DNA of 48,779 nucleotides from a virus. The stretch covers positions 1 through 48,779 of IMG/VR virus record IMGVR_UViG_3300008261_000091; one strand, 5' to 3'. Below the pieces are notes generated by a model, which saw only the letters and a list, made by a program, of their open reading frames with translations, ran no database searches and had not been told where the DNA came from. Shown piece by piece: positions 1 through 6,994 of the stretch (the stretch's first letter is position 1; each line of letters starts with the position of its first letter). The position numbers and the translations under genes are program-made.

Positions 1-183
1 TCCCCTAAACAAAACGTATGGGTAAAAAAACATTTATATAAATTTTTTCTGAAAAACCAAAAAAAAATTTTTGGGGTAAAAATCTGAAAAAGGGAAAAGG
101 GGTCCATATGTAAAAAAAAAATTTCTGGATGAAAAATGTGGAATATTAAAAAAAAAACATTGTGTTTTTTTCACTATCTAAGA
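1..183. other. Gene-free AT-rich leader
   Basis: Long A- and T-runs and no credible ORF on either strand. A short ccaaaaaaaaatttttgg inverted repeat (about 57-75) is the only structure seen. The gene end left of the window is not visible. Confidence 0.5.
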
Positions 184-190
184 TATTTAT
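184..190 (+). promoter_or_regulatory. TATTTAT box, 4 nt before HNH gene
   Basis: The context is gATATTTATaaatATG. It is the first of a series of identical boxes in this window and fixes the start of the HNH gene at 195. Confidence 0.5.
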
Positions 191-194
191 AAAT

Positions 195-650
195 ATGGGA
201 TATAGTTGTGTAATATGTGGGGATAGTGAAATTTATAACTTTTACCCTAAAAGAAAAAACAAGTGTAAAGTTTGTCTCTCTAAAGAATATAAAAATAGGG
301 GGGATAAAGATGAGTATATAAAAAAACAAAAGGAGTGGAGGTCAAATAATCTAATACATTATAGAGTTATGAGTGCCAAACATAGAGCAACGAGAAAGGG
401 GTTTGTGTTTGAGATAACTGATGATGATATTGTTGAGAAATTAAAATCCCAAGACGGAAAATGTTTTATATCCAAAAAACCAATTTCAATGAATGAGAAA
501 GATTGGTATAGTTTATCTTTAGATAGATTAGATAGCGATATTGGATATACTAAGGAAAATACCATTGTAGTTACAAAATTTGTAAACATTTCAAAAAATG
601 ACTTATCTTTAGATTTATATTTAAAGTTACTTAAAGAAGTTTGTGAATAA
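195..650 (+). CDS. HNH-type endonuclease with N-terminal zinc finger
   Basis: A 151-residue protein. The N-terminus has two CxxC pairs (CVIC near residue 5 and CKVC near 24), a small zinc-ribbon-like knuckle. The C-terminal half has a DGKC element followed by SLDRLDS-x-GYT-x-EN and a later N, the pattern of phage HNH endonucleases where the Asp-Arg and Asn residues belong to the beta-beta-alpha metal site. Such proteins cut DNA and often act as free-standing homing endonucleases. I chose the ATG at 195 over one 33 nt upstream because an ATATTTAT box ends 4 nt before it. It forms a single-gene unit closed by a terminator. The family is likely; target and activity are unknown. Confidence 0.72.
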   Translation: MGYSCVICGDSEIYNFYPKRKNKCKVCLSKEYKNRGDKDEYIKKQKEWRSNNLIHYRVMSAKHRATRKGFVFEITDDDIVEKLKSQDGKCFISKKPISMNEKDWYSLSLDRLDSDIGYTKENTIVVTKFVNISKNDLSLDLYLKLLKEVCE

Positions 651-681
651 AAACCCCCTCTTTTATGTAGGGGGTTTTTTA
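651..681 (+). terminator. Rho-independent terminator
   Basis: Arms AAACCCCCT and AGGGGGTTT are separated by a 9-nt loop and followed by a T-run; it lies directly behind the HNH gene stop. Confidence 0.85.
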
Positions 682-690
682 TTTTCATTA

Positions 691-697
691 TATTTAT
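691..697 (+). promoter_or_regulatory. TATTTAT box, 6 nt before tagged gene
   Basis: TATTTATctgtatATG. The terminator T-run ends only about 10 nt upstream, so terminator and promoter form one compact intergenic unit. Confidence 0.5.
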
Positions 698-703
698 CTG
701 TAT

Positions 704-1057
704 ATGAAAATCATTCTTAACGAATCAAATAGAGATAAAATGATTGAGGGTATCCTTAACAAGAGGGGTATTGAGATTCATTATGAATATGGGCTTAGGT
801 CTTATAGCACTGATGGTGGACAATACGATGTTGTTAATGTTTGGTTTAAATATCCCAATCAAATTTACGAGCATTCAAGATTGGTAACCTTCAAAACAAA
901 AAAGGATTATATCATTAAGATGGTAAGTCATGGTGACCTTGCTAGCATTACAGATGAGTTTGAATCCATCCCCAGGGAACTTGTTAATGGTTACTTTATT
1001 GAGAGAGCAAGAGTTTATTTGGATAAGTTATTACCAATAATAAATTTTGACGATTGA
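704..1057 (+). CDS. Short-tag protein, paralogue family A
   Basis: A 117-residue protein of unknown function. It begins MKIILNE, the short hydrophobic tag ending in [I/L]-x-E shared by many genes here. The remainder resembles the protein at 5157 and the first 110 residues of the one at 3354: an EYG near residue 30, a VVNVWF-like strand and a C-terminal LVNGYF helix. It may be an internal or structural phage protein, but that rests only on the tag. The next gene starts one base after its stop. Confidence 0.8.
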   Translation: MKIILNESNRDKMIEGILNKRGIEIHYEYGLRSYSTDGGQYDVVNVWFKYPNQIYEHSRLVTFKTKKDYIIKMVSHGDLASITDEFESIPRELVNGYFIERARVYLDKLLPIINFDD

Positions 1058-1058
1058 G

Positions 1059-1475
1059 ATGAAAGTATTAATTACGGAAGATAAATTACAGTCCCTATTC
1101 AACAGTATGATGTTAGAGTTTGCTAATTTATATGAACATGAAAGGGATTATGACTATTATGATTATAATAAGAATACTTATATTGATTACTCCCCGCTTA
1201 ATTTTTATAATATTGATGATAATGATGATAATAATAGTTGGTGGGAAGATGACGATTGGGTATTTCAGTATGCTGAGAACCCCCCATACAACGAACCTGT
1301 TGATGGTTTCCAAACACCGCTATTAATTTATTCTAAATATTCTTTTAAATCTATGTTGGAAATGTTTGGTTCTAAGTTTAATGATTTATTAAAGGTTTGG
1401 TTTGAATCAACATATGATTATCCCATTAAACAAGTGATTGATGATTATTCTACCGATAAGTTTGTTCGTAGTTAA
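1059..1475 (+). CDS. Short-tag acidic protein
   Basis: A 138-residue protein of unknown function that starts MKVLITE. An ATG 12 nt upstream is in frame, but the tag and the adjoining stop of the previous gene favour 1059. The middle is rich in Asp, Tyr and Asn (runs such as DDNDDNN near residues 57-65). The C-terminus, with LLKVWFES and PIKQV, is reminiscent of the WF-helix ending of the paralogues at 2458 and 6325, so it may be a distant relative. It is co-transcribed with the gene at 704. Confidence 0.78.
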   Translation: MKVLITEDKLQSLFNSMMLEFANLYEHERDYDYYDYNKNTYIDYSPLNFYNIDDNDDNNSWWEDDDWVFQYAENPPYNEPVDGFQTPLLIYSKYSFKSMLEMFGSKFNDLLKVWFESTYDYPIKQVIDDYSTDKFVRS

Positions 1476-1504
1476 TTAGTCCCCCGTTTTTTGTTTTTAC
1501 CTAA

Positions 1505-1511
1505 TATTTAT
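1505..1511 (+). promoter_or_regulatory. TATTTAT box, 14 nt before long-tag gene
   Basis: aaTATTTATaaataaaaa. The 18 nt from 1503 recur exactly before the long-tag gene at 7816. It also contains TATAAATA, the core of T4 late promoters. Confidence 0.5.
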
Positions 1512-1525
1512 AAATAAAAATTAAT

Positions 1526-1591
1526 ATGAAAAAAGTTATAAGATTAACCGAATCAGATTTGATGAAAATCGTTAAACGAGTGATTAGTGAA
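1526..1591 (+). repeat. RLTESDL tag-coding repeat, copy 1
   Basis: About 66 nt coding for the long tag. Copies at 1834, 2865 and 7816 are very similar at the DNA level, including runs such as gttaaacgagt, while flanking coding sequence differs. Confidence 0.75.
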
Positions 1592-1837
1592 AATGAAAAA
1601 CCTCATCATAAATATGCTAAAATGAATCACGGTGAATTTATGGGTGAAATTAAATCTTTATATAAAGAGGTTGAAAATATTAAAGATTCTGAATGTGGTA
1701 AAATAAATAATATGGAAGACAAATGGAATTTATTAAATAGAGCTTTTTCCGCTCAAGAAGATGCTGAAAGGTCTGACGAATTTAATCTTTGTGGCGCAAA
1801 AATAAGAAGATTTAAAAAAAATAAATGTAAAAAATGA
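1526..1837 (+). CDS. Long-tag protein (RLTESDL type), Lys-rich
   Basis: A 103-residue protein of unknown function. Residues 1-22 are a basic amphipathic segment containing RLTESDL and KRVISE, nearly the same as in the proteins at 1834, 2865 and 7816; the segment ends in V-I-S-E. The rest is charged, mostly helical, with two cysteines and a strongly basic end (RRFKKNK). After the tag it shows no similarity to the other tagged proteins. Its stop overlaps the next start by 4 bases, so the two are translationally coupled. Confidence 0.8.
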   Translation: MKKVIRLTESDLMKIVKRVISENEKPHHKYAKMNHGEFMGEIKSLYKEVENIKDSECGKINNMEDKWNLLNRAFSAQEDAERSDEFNLCGAKIRRFKKNKCKK

Positions 1838-1899
1838 AAAAGATTGTAAGATTAACAGAATCAGAGTTAACTCGTATTGTTAGAAGGGTTATTAAAGAA
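1834..1899 (+). repeat. RLTESDL tag-coding repeat, copy 2
   Basis: Second copy of the 66-nt tag cassette. It is the most diverged of the four (ESEL instead of ESDL, RRVIKE end) and the only one without its own upstream box. Confidence 0.7.
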
Positions 1900-2385
1900 T
1901 CAAATATTTGGTCTGATGAGGAGGTCTCTGATTTTATGAATGATGTTCTTAGAACTGAACTTGGTAAAGACATTGACTTTAATTCCATGGATGAGGACAA
2001 ACAAATTAGATTTGTTAGCAATTATTCACGAGCAACCGCTGATGAAGATGTTGCACATAATTTAAAGAAATGGGCTTTAAATAAGATAAACTCAAAAGAC
2101 CTTGAATCAGAGCTTGGTGAAGGTAAAATATGGGATGCTGTTAAAAAACCATTTAAAAAAATTGGTAATTCCATAAAAAATACAATACAAAGGGAAATCT
2201 TGCATGGGGAATTGGAAGAATGGATGGAAAATTATATATTGAAAAAAATTGAGGAAATTAATCCAGAATTGGACTCTTATAATTATAGTACCCAAATTGA
2301 ACCACCATATGTTATTGTGACCATTGATAATAAAAATAAATATGAATATAACGCCACCACTGGTGAGATAAGAAATATTCGTTAA
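1834..2385 (+). CDS. Long-tag protein, 183 residues
   Basis: The protein starts with the long tag (RLTESELTRIVRRVIKE, residues 6-22). The body is hydrophilic and of unknown function: residues 25-85 are acidic and helical, about 95-115 are basic (KPFKKIGNSIKNT), and the end contains short beta strands ending TTGEIRNIR. It is coupled to the gene before it and ends at a strong terminator. A role as a packaged or structural phage protein is inferred from the tag only. Confidence 0.8.
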   Translation: MKKIVRLTESELTRIVRRVIKESNIWSDEEVSDFMNDVLRTELGKDIDFNSMDEDKQIRFVSNYSRATADEDVAHNLKKWALNKINSKDLESELGEGKIWDAVKKPFKKIGNSIKNTIQREILHGELEEWMENYILKKIEEINPELDSYNYSTQIEPPYVIVTIDNKNKYEYNATTGEIRNIR

Positions 2386-2407
2386 ATGTTTTATAAGATA
2401 TTCTTTG

Positions 2408-2436
2408 AAACCCCACCCTAACAGGTGGGGTTTTTT
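2408..2436 (+). terminator. Rho-independent terminator
   Basis: Arms AAACCCCACC and GGTGGGGTTT, followed by T6. It belongs to a set of look-alike terminators in the first 9 kb. Confidence 0.88.
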
Positions 2437-2446
2437 ATTTTTAGTA

Positions 2447-2453
2447 TATTTAT
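2447..2453 (+). promoter_or_regulatory. TATTTAT box, 4 nt before tagged gene
   Basis: TATTTATcattATG, 11 nt behind a terminator T-run. Confidence 0.5.
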
Positions 2454-2457
2454 CATT

Positions 2458-2811
2458 ATGAAAGTAATCATCTCCGAATCTAAGTACGAACAAGGAATCA
2501 TTAGATATCTTGATTTAAAATTTTACCCCGACTATAATTGGGTTGGTGATGATTATTATAGAGAAGAAGTTAATAAACATGGGGATATTAATTTTTATGT
2601 TAATGATGAACGGATGTATTATTACACAGATTGGGGTGATGGAAAATCATTAATGGTATTTAATGAAATGAGTCAAGACCTTAATAGATTGTTTCACAAT
2701 AAGTGGGTTCCCGTGGTTACAAAATGGTTTGAACAAAACACGGGACTTAAGGTTGATTGGACAAGTTATTATGATGACGATTTAAAAGCTGATGCATTTA
2801 AGAATGATTGA
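2458..2811 (+). CDS. Short-tag protein, paralogue family B
   Basis: A 117-residue protein of unknown function starting MKVIISE; an in-frame ATG 33 nt upstream lies inside the terminator and is rejected. It aligns along its length with the protein at 6325: ESKY near residue 7, a central acidic strand region with aromatic residues, then W-V near residue 85 and a KWFEQNT helix, then a Y-Y motif. The pair points to gene duplication followed by strong divergence. Confidence 0.8.
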   Translation: MKVIISESKYEQGIIRYLDLKFYPDYNWVGDDYYREEVNKHGDINFYVNDERMYYYTDWGDGKSLMVFNEMSQDLNRLFHNKWVPVVTKWFEQNTGLKVDWTSYYDDDLKADAFKND

Positions 2812-2841
2812 TATAATGTGGGAGTTTTTATTAATACAATA

Positions 2842-2848
2842 TATTTAT
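2842..2848 (+). promoter_or_regulatory. TATTTAT box, 16 nt before long-tag gene
   Basis: ataTATTTATtattaaaaaaga precedes the ATG at 2865; the 16-nt spacing matches the other long-tag genes. Confidence 0.48.
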
Positions 2849-2864
2849 TATTAAAAAAGATATT

Positions 2865-2930
2865 ATGAAAAAAGTTGTAAGATTAACAGAATCAGATTTA
2901 AAAAGAATCGTTAAACGAGTTATTAAAGAA
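2865..2930 (+). repeat. RLTESDL tag-coding repeat, copy 3
   Basis: Third DNA copy of the tag cassette, again with its own TATTTAT box upstream. Confidence 0.72.
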
Positions 2931-3176
2931 GATGATGATGAAATGGGAGGCTCATCTATAACCATTACTGTACAAGATATATTTAGAGAGGTTAAGGACG
3001 TTCTTAACGATTATGATGGTTATGATGAATCTATGAGAGACATGGCAATGGATTTGTCCGAAGAAATTTTGGGTAGATTAAAACGATTTGATTTACCTGA
3101 GCTATTGGCAAACTATATTACTGATTATTATGGGGCCGATATTCAGGATATTCTTGGTAATGAAGATGAATTTTAA
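2865..3176 (+). CDS. Long-tag acidic protein
   Basis: A 103-residue protein with the long tag at residues 1-22 (RLTESDLKRIVKRVIKE), followed by a very acidic helical body: EDDDE directly after the tag, DYDGYDESMRD in the middle and GNEDEF at the end. The tag is basic and the body acidic, so they look like separate modules. No known family is recognised. Confidence 0.8.
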   Translation: MKKVVRLTESDLKRIVKRVIKEDDDEMGGSSITITVQDIFREVKDVLNDYDGYDESMRDMAMDLSEEILGRLKRFDLPELLANYITDYYGADIQDILGNEDEF

Positions 3177-3198
3177 ATAATTTTTGAATTAAATTAAA

Positions 3199-3227
3199 TC
3201 CCCACCTCATCATAAGTGGGGTTTTTT
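3199..3227 (+). terminator. Rho-independent terminator
   Basis: CCCCAC and GTGGGG arms with a 10-nt loop, then T6. Confidence 0.8.
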
Positions 3228-3342
3228 ATGCTTATATAATTTTGGAATAAAAAAGGAGAAAAAAGATAAATTTTCGTTCACCGTGTCCGACCTTCGGTCG
3301 TTTTTCTTTTGGTCCCCGCCCGCCGCGATTTATTTTATGATA
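3228..3342. other. Intergenic segment with a GC-rich island
   Basis: No ORF is visible. After an A/G-rich stretch comes an island (3275-3328) with a CGACC-TTC-GGTCG hairpin, a pyrimidine run and then ggtccccgcccgccgcg, where 16 of 17 bases are G or C. This is unlike anything else in the window. Confidence 0.6.
3287..3310 (+). terminator. Hairpin plus T-run, possible second terminator
   Basis: CGACC (3288-3292), 3-nt loop and GGTCG (3296-3300) followed by TTTTTCTTTT. It is short but GC-rich, and may end a small transcript rather than the gene at 2865, which already has a terminator. Confidence 0.5.
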
Positions 3343-3349
3343 TATTTAT
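3343..3349 (+). promoter_or_regulatory. TATTTAT box, 4 nt before zincin gene
   Basis: TATTTATtggtATG; it sets the start at 3354, not at the in-frame candidate at 3309. Confidence 0.5.
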
Positions 3350-3353
3350 TGGT

Positions 3354-4706
3354 ATGAAGATTATTATCTCAGAAGAACAGACAAGTGGTGCAATGGAGAA
3401 ACTCCTAAAGATGAAGAACATTGAGTACGAAATTGAATATGGTGCAAAAACTTATGATGTTGTCGGGAGAGTTTATGATGGTGTTAATATTTGGTTCACC
3501 ATTAATGGTCGTAAATTTAAATTGCCATTTCGTTATTGGTATGTTGTTCGTGGTGTGGATAATATTGGTAAACTTGATTATTATGATGATGTTCGGACAA
3601 TAGATGAGTTTTCATTTCTCCCTAAAGATATTGTCAATGGTTATTTTATTAAGAAAACAAGACAATTTCTTGAGGATATGTATGAGGAAAGGCGTCGCAA
3701 CCCAAAATGGTGGGTTACCGATGATAATATTAACGAAGGTGTATTGGGGGATTTCTTAAAATTATTTTCTAGAGGTACTAAAGAAACAAAACCAATATTA
3801 AGTTATGTTAATACGTTAAAACCGATTTATATTAAAAGATTTGGTAAAGAATCATATGATAAACTTGTGCAAAGTTTTTTAAGTAAAAAAATTGATAGGA
3901 AGAAATTTTTGAGTTCTTTAGAGTCCTCAAAAACCGCAAAACCTAATATGGCGAATTTTGTTTCTAAATTTGGGGTTAAATTTACTAAAGATGAAATATC
4001 TCAAATTCATAAAATAACTTCACAAGTAAAAAATATACCATCATCCGCAACTAAAGCATTAACTTTAAGGAAATATATTAAACCATTACGACATTCAGTA
4101 AAGGTTACAACAAAGACGGGTGTTAAAAATGTCCCTGTATTATTTATAACATCTGATGATGCCGTTAGATGGTGGGGTGAAAATTACCGTAGTAGCTACG
4201 GGTTTGCGGTGGATGATTATTTATTGTTTAGTATAGATAACGTAAAGAAAATGTCACCTACCGATATTGACCAATTGTTCTATCATGAATTGGCACATAT
4301 TAAAGACCCATCATCCGTTAGTTCAAAATTAATGAAAAAATATAAATCAGGTACTAAAAGATATAGTGATGAATATTTTTCTAACTCATATTATTTTCAC
4401 CCAAGAGAACTTGTTGCTAATACCTCCAAAATATTAAATGGTATTAGTACTAATACAAAAAAATATATGAAAAGTTTAGGTAAAGAGGTGACCATTAAAA
4501 CTTTGGACGATATAATTAATTGGGGTAAAGGTGTTAAAAAAGATATAACACCTAACATGAAAAAACTTTTGGGTTATGATGAAAAATTCGTGAAAGAACA
4601 TTTTGACATTCTATCTTCAAAAAACCCAACCGAGTATAAAAAATTGTTAACAAAAATTGTACAACAATCTGATTATTTAAAATCACAGGTTAAAATTGCA
4701 TTATAA
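3354..4706 (+). CDS. Short-tag, family A and HExxH metallopeptidase fusion
   Basis: A 450-residue multidomain protein. Residues 1-7 are the tag MKIIISE. Residues 10-112 match family A (as at 704 and 5157). Then comes a basic and Trp-rich linker with D-N-I-N-E at 124-128, and a C-terminal domain of about 300 residues with HELAH at 311-315 followed by RELVAN (Glu352), a zinc-metallopeptidase signature with a plausible third ligand. An I-N-E between the modules could be a second processing site. The protein may deliver a protease in the virion, but its substrate is unknown. Zincin fold assignment is by motif only. Confidence 0.78.
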   Translation: MKIIISEEQTSGAMEKLLKMKNIEYEIEYGAKTYDVVGRVYDGVNIWFTINGRKFKLPFRYWYVVRGVDNIGKLDYYDDVRTIDEFSFLPKDIVNGYFIKKTRQFLEDMYEERRRNPKWWVTDDNINEGVLGDFLKLFSRGTKETKPILSYVNTLKPIYIKRFGKESYDKLVQSFLSKKIDRKKFLSSLESSKTAKPNMANFVSKFGVKFTKDEISQIHKITSQVKNIPSSATKALTLRKYIKPLRHSVKVTTKTGVKNVPVLFITSDDAVRWWGENYRSSYGFAVDDYLLFSIDNVKKMSPTDIDQLFYHELAHIKDPSSVSSKLMKKYKSGTKRYSDEYFSNSYYFHPRELVANTSKILNGISTNTKKYMKSLGKEVTIKTLDDIINWGKGVKKDITPNMKKLLGYDEKFVKEHFDILSSKNPTEYKKLLTKIVQQSDYLKSQVKIAL

Positions 4707-4713
4707 AAAATAT

Positions 4714-4737
4714 CCCATCTCATCAGGTGGGTTTTTT
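4714..4737 (+). terminator. Rho-independent terminator
   Basis: CCCATC-tcatca-GGTGGG with one T-G pair, then T6. Its loop is the same as in the terminator at 7757. Confidence 0.82.
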
Positions 4738-4754
4738 ATTTCATATTAATTTTA

Positions 4755-4762
4755 TATCTTTG
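4755..4762 (+). promoter_or_regulatory. TAnnTTTG promoter (TATCTTTG)
   Basis: TATCTTTG, the Bacteroidetes -7 element, ends exactly 4 nt before the ATG at 4767; the mRNA would be leaderless or almost so. Confidence 0.6.
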
Positions 4763-4766
4763 TTTT

Positions 4767-5135
4767 ATGGAAGATAAAAACATACCAATGATTAAGAAGT
4801 TGTTTGAATCTCTTTATAAGGGATTGACCTGCACCGTTACAAAGTCCGACTATAACCACCTTCTTTATAATTCAGTTACCAAAATAGATAATAGGGTAAT
4901 ATATGATGTCCAAATTAACGAAGAATGGAAGATATTTTACAGTCCAATGGATTTTACTCCAAGATACAAATTCTATAAAATTGTGGACGGTGAAGAAAAA
5001 TTAACACATGTCATTGAGGAGGACCTATCATCAATTAGAGATTTGTTATGTCAGTTTATGGCCCATCTTGATTTTGTTGTTAGCGTGAAAGAAAAAAATC
5101 TAACAACCAATTTTACATACGAAGGTAATTTTTGA
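4767..5135 (+). CDS. Untagged hypothetical protein, 122 residues
   Basis: Function unknown. The protein is soluble, alternating helices and strands, with no signal peptide and without the N-terminal tag seen in its neighbours. Its promoter is of the TAnnTTTG type, not the TATTTAT type. That agrees with a different expression class and a role in the infected cell rather than the particle, though this is inference. The start is fixed by the promoter 4 nt upstream. Confidence 0.72.
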   Translation: MEDKNIPMIKKLFESLYKGLTCTVTKSDYNHLLYNSVTKIDNRVIYDVQINEEWKIFYSPMDFTPRYKFYKIVDGEEKLTHVIEEDLSSIRDLLCQFMAHLDFVVSVKEKNLTTNFTYEGNF

Positions 5136-5144
5136 TAAAGATTG

Positions 5145-5151
5145 TATTTAT
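5145..5151 (+). promoter_or_regulatory. TATTTAT box, 5 nt before tagged gene
   Basis: gTATTTATcatatATG. It lies within about 10 nt of the previous stop codon, with no terminator between. Confidence 0.48.
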
Positions 5152-5156
5152 CATAT

Positions 5157-5507
5157 ATGAAAGTCCTAATTACAGAAAAAACATCTAAAGAAATCATTGA
5201 CAGGTTACTAGAGATTGGTAATATTGAGGTCACACCTGAGTATGGATATAAGAACGAAGATACAATGCGTAGAGAATACTATGTGGTGTATCTTTGGTTT
5301 AATATTGAAGGCCGTAAAAGAAGGATTGAATATGTCTTTTATATTGATAAAAAAGGTAATATCCCTGAGAAAGGAATTAATGTATCTTGGCCTAGTCCAC
5401 ACGACATAACACCATTTAATATGGTTCCCCCCGATATTGTGCAAGATTATTTTATGAATGTTGCAAGGAAACATCTCGTCAATAGAATTCAAGATAAGTT
5501 TAGGTAA
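5157..5507 (+). CDS. Short-tag protein, paralogue family A
   Basis: A 116-residue protein starting MKVLITE. It shares with the proteins at 704 and 3354 the early I-x-V-x-x-EYG element, a central VVYLWF strand and a C-terminal PPDIVQDYF helix. Identity is low, so the copies are old or fast-evolving. Function is unknown. The next gene follows 17 nt later with its own TATTTAT box. Confidence 0.8.
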   Translation: MKVLITEKTSKEIIDRLLEIGNIEVTPEYGYKNEDTMRREYYVVYLWFNIEGRKRRIEYVFYIDKKGNIPEKGINVSWPSPHDITPFNMVPPDIVQDYFMNVARKHLVNRIQDKFR

Positions 5508-5513
5508 CGGAGA

Positions 5514-5520
5514 TATTTAT
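5514..5520 (+). promoter_or_regulatory. TATTTAT box, 4 nt before GTG start
   Basis: gaTATTTATtattGTG. The same 4-nt spacing with a GTG supports the non-ATG start of the gene at 5525. Confidence 0.48.
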
Positions 5521-5524
5521 TATT

Positions 5525-6313
5525 GTGAAAGTCGTAATTACAAAAAAACAATATAAGAATGTGGCGTATAAACTCCTAAAAACTATTTTGGGTGAGTTAA
5601 GATACGAGAATATGTATGAAAATGATGAAAGAACGATACAATCAATATATATTTATGGTAAAAGTAATATCCTTGACGATATTTCACCAATGACAATATG
5701 GTTTCCTCCCACCATGGCAAACGAAGGATGTAAAAGAGATTTAACTTTGGATGGTGAGTTTTCTCATATGTTGGAGAGATTTATTCCGTTGTTTAAAACA
5801 AAGTTATTCTCAAAGGTTTTGGTTCAGTATGTATACGATGAACTTGGTATTAAATGCGATTGTGTTCAGTATGATTATGACTTTATTCATGACCCTGGCC
5901 AAAGCGATGATGAAAATGCTTTTTATACTAGTAAAACGAACAAATATAATGTTAAGAAGAAAAAGAACATTAAAGAAAGTTTTTTAATTGAATCAAAATT
6001 AAAAAATCTTATCATTGACAGGTTGGGTGTTGACTTAACAGGTATGATTGAAAGAATTAATGATAGATATGATTTACCAATAGAATTTGATAATCTAATA
6101 AATCCTCGTATTTTGGATGTCTATATTAATAAGTATGGACCATTATATCTAATCAAAACCAATGAAAAAAACCTACTATATCAAAATAGAGATGGTAATA
6201 AAGTTATTGGTGATTATATGAATAGAACTTATTCGGAATCAAAAGTAATTGAACTTTTGGGATTACCCCCTATTGGATTATCAATAGATGATATTATATC
6301 CGCCTTTGTATAA
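5525..6313 (+). CDS. Short-tag variant protein, probable two-module fusion
   Basis: A 262-residue protein with a GTG start. The tag is altered: MKVVITK, with Lys where all relatives have Glu. Residues 1-130 contain a W-F-P and a helix-strand pattern like other short-tag proteins. Around residue 150 a basic stretch (KKKKNIKE) leads into SFLIES and a second module with helix NLIIDRLGVDLTGMI that resembles the start of the protein at 6995. It reads as a fusion of two phage modules with an internal L-I-E. Function is unknown. Confidence 0.72.
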   Translation: MKVVITKKQYKNVAYKLLKTILGELRYENMYENDERTIQSIYIYGKSNILDDISPMTIWFPPTMANEGCKRDLTLDGEFSHMLERFIPLFKTKLFSKVLVQYVYDELGIKCDCVQYDYDFIHDPGQSDDENAFYTSKTNKYNVKKKKNIKESFLIESKLKNLIIDRLGVDLTGMIERINDRYDLPIEFDNLINPRILDVYINKYGPLYLIKTNEKNLLYQNRDGNKVIGDYMNRTYSESKVIELLGLPPIGLSIDDIISAFV

Positions 6314-6324
6314 TATATATTAGT

Positions 6325-6684
6325 ATGAAATTAATAATAACAGAATCCAAATATACTTTAGCTGTCAAATCTTATCTTGATAGTCTATATACCCCTGATG
6401 GTGGTTTTGAAAAGGCAATTGATTATCGTAATATGATGGATAAATTCGGGGCAATTGACTTTGATATTGATGGGGATGGTGCTTATGAATATTGGTCTTT
6501 GAATAAGAATAATAATGAGGAGGACACATTATGGATTTTTGGTAGGGTGTCAAATACCTTAACTCAAACTTTTGGTGAAAATTGGGTTGATATATTTGTT
6601 GAGTGGTTTACTCATAATACCCGACTTAATGTGGGTAGAGTTTATTACTATATTAACGGTGAACGACATTTTAAAGATTATTGA
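6325..6684 (+). CDS. Short-tag protein, paralogue family B
   Basis: A 119-residue protein starting MKLIITE. It pairs with the protein at 2458: ESKY, Y-L-D, an acidic centre (DIDGDGAYEYW), W-V-D then VEWFTHNT and VYYY. The Asp/Asn/Gly-rich DIDGDG stretch could bind a cation but is not a complete EF loop. The box upstream is degenerate (taatatatattag), and the gene starts 11 nt after the previous stop, so it may be read through. Confidence 0.78.
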   Translation: MKLIITESKYTLAVKSYLDSLYTPDGGFEKAIDYRNMMDKFGAIDFDIDGDGAYEYWSLNKNNNEEDTLWIFGRVSNTLTQTFGENWVDIFVEWFTHNTRLNVGRVYYYINGERHFKDY

Positions 6685-6691
6685 TATTTAT
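6685..6691 (+). promoter_or_regulatory. TATTTAT box, 14 nt before holin-like gene
   Basis: gaTATTTATtaataaaaacaact leads to the ATG at 6706. Confidence 0.48.
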
Positions 6692-6705
6692 TAATAAAAA
6701 CAACT

Positions 6706-6918
6706 ATGAAAAATTTATTTGAAAGATGGAATGCTAAGACCCCTGACTTTTGGAAAAAAGTTCAGAAAGTAGGGTTAACTGCGGGAGCTCTTGGAGCGGC
6801 TTTGGTAGCGGCACCTGTTGCATTACCAGCGGCACTTGTTACTTTGGGTGGTTATTTAATCGCGGTTGGCGGGGTTACCGCAACATTATCACAACTTACG
6901 GTAGAAAGTCCGAAGTAA
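6706..6918 (+). CDS. Small membrane protein, holin-like
   Basis: A 70-residue protein. After a charged, Trp-containing N-terminus (residues 1-20) come two hydrophobic Ala/Gly/Val segments, about 23-43 and 46-65, with AALVAAPVALPAALV between and a polar end. Size, two membrane spans and positive N-terminus are those of class II phage holins, and I recall similar proteins in Bacteroidetes phages. It does not sit beside an endolysin here; the nearest hydrolases are more than 20 kb away. It could also be a small inner-membrane or virion protein. Confidence 0.6.
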   Translation: MKNLFERWNAKTPDFWKKVQKVGLTAGALGAALVAAPVALPAALVTLGGYLIAVGGVTATLSQLTVESPK

Positions 6919-6946
6919 GCATTTTATTCATTAAAACTTTATTACT

Positions 6947-6972
6947 CCCCATCTTCACAGGTGGGGTTTTTT
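6947..6972 (+). terminator. Rho-independent terminator
   Basis: CCCCATC and GGTGGGG arms with one T-G pair, T6. Confidence 0.85.
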
Positions 6973-6982
6973 ATTTATAATA

Positions 6983-6989
6983 TATTTAT
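6983..6989 (+). promoter_or_regulatory. TATTTAT box, 5 nt before gene at 6995
   Basis: taTATTTATcatatATG. The gene it serves has no canonical short tag, so box and tag do not always go together. Confidence 0.48.
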
Positions 6990-6994
6990 CATAT

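Noticed and set aside
2107-2493. Minus-strand frame across the tagged genes and terminator.
   Set aside because: It is a shadow of the plus-strand gene ending 2385 and runs through a strong terminator.
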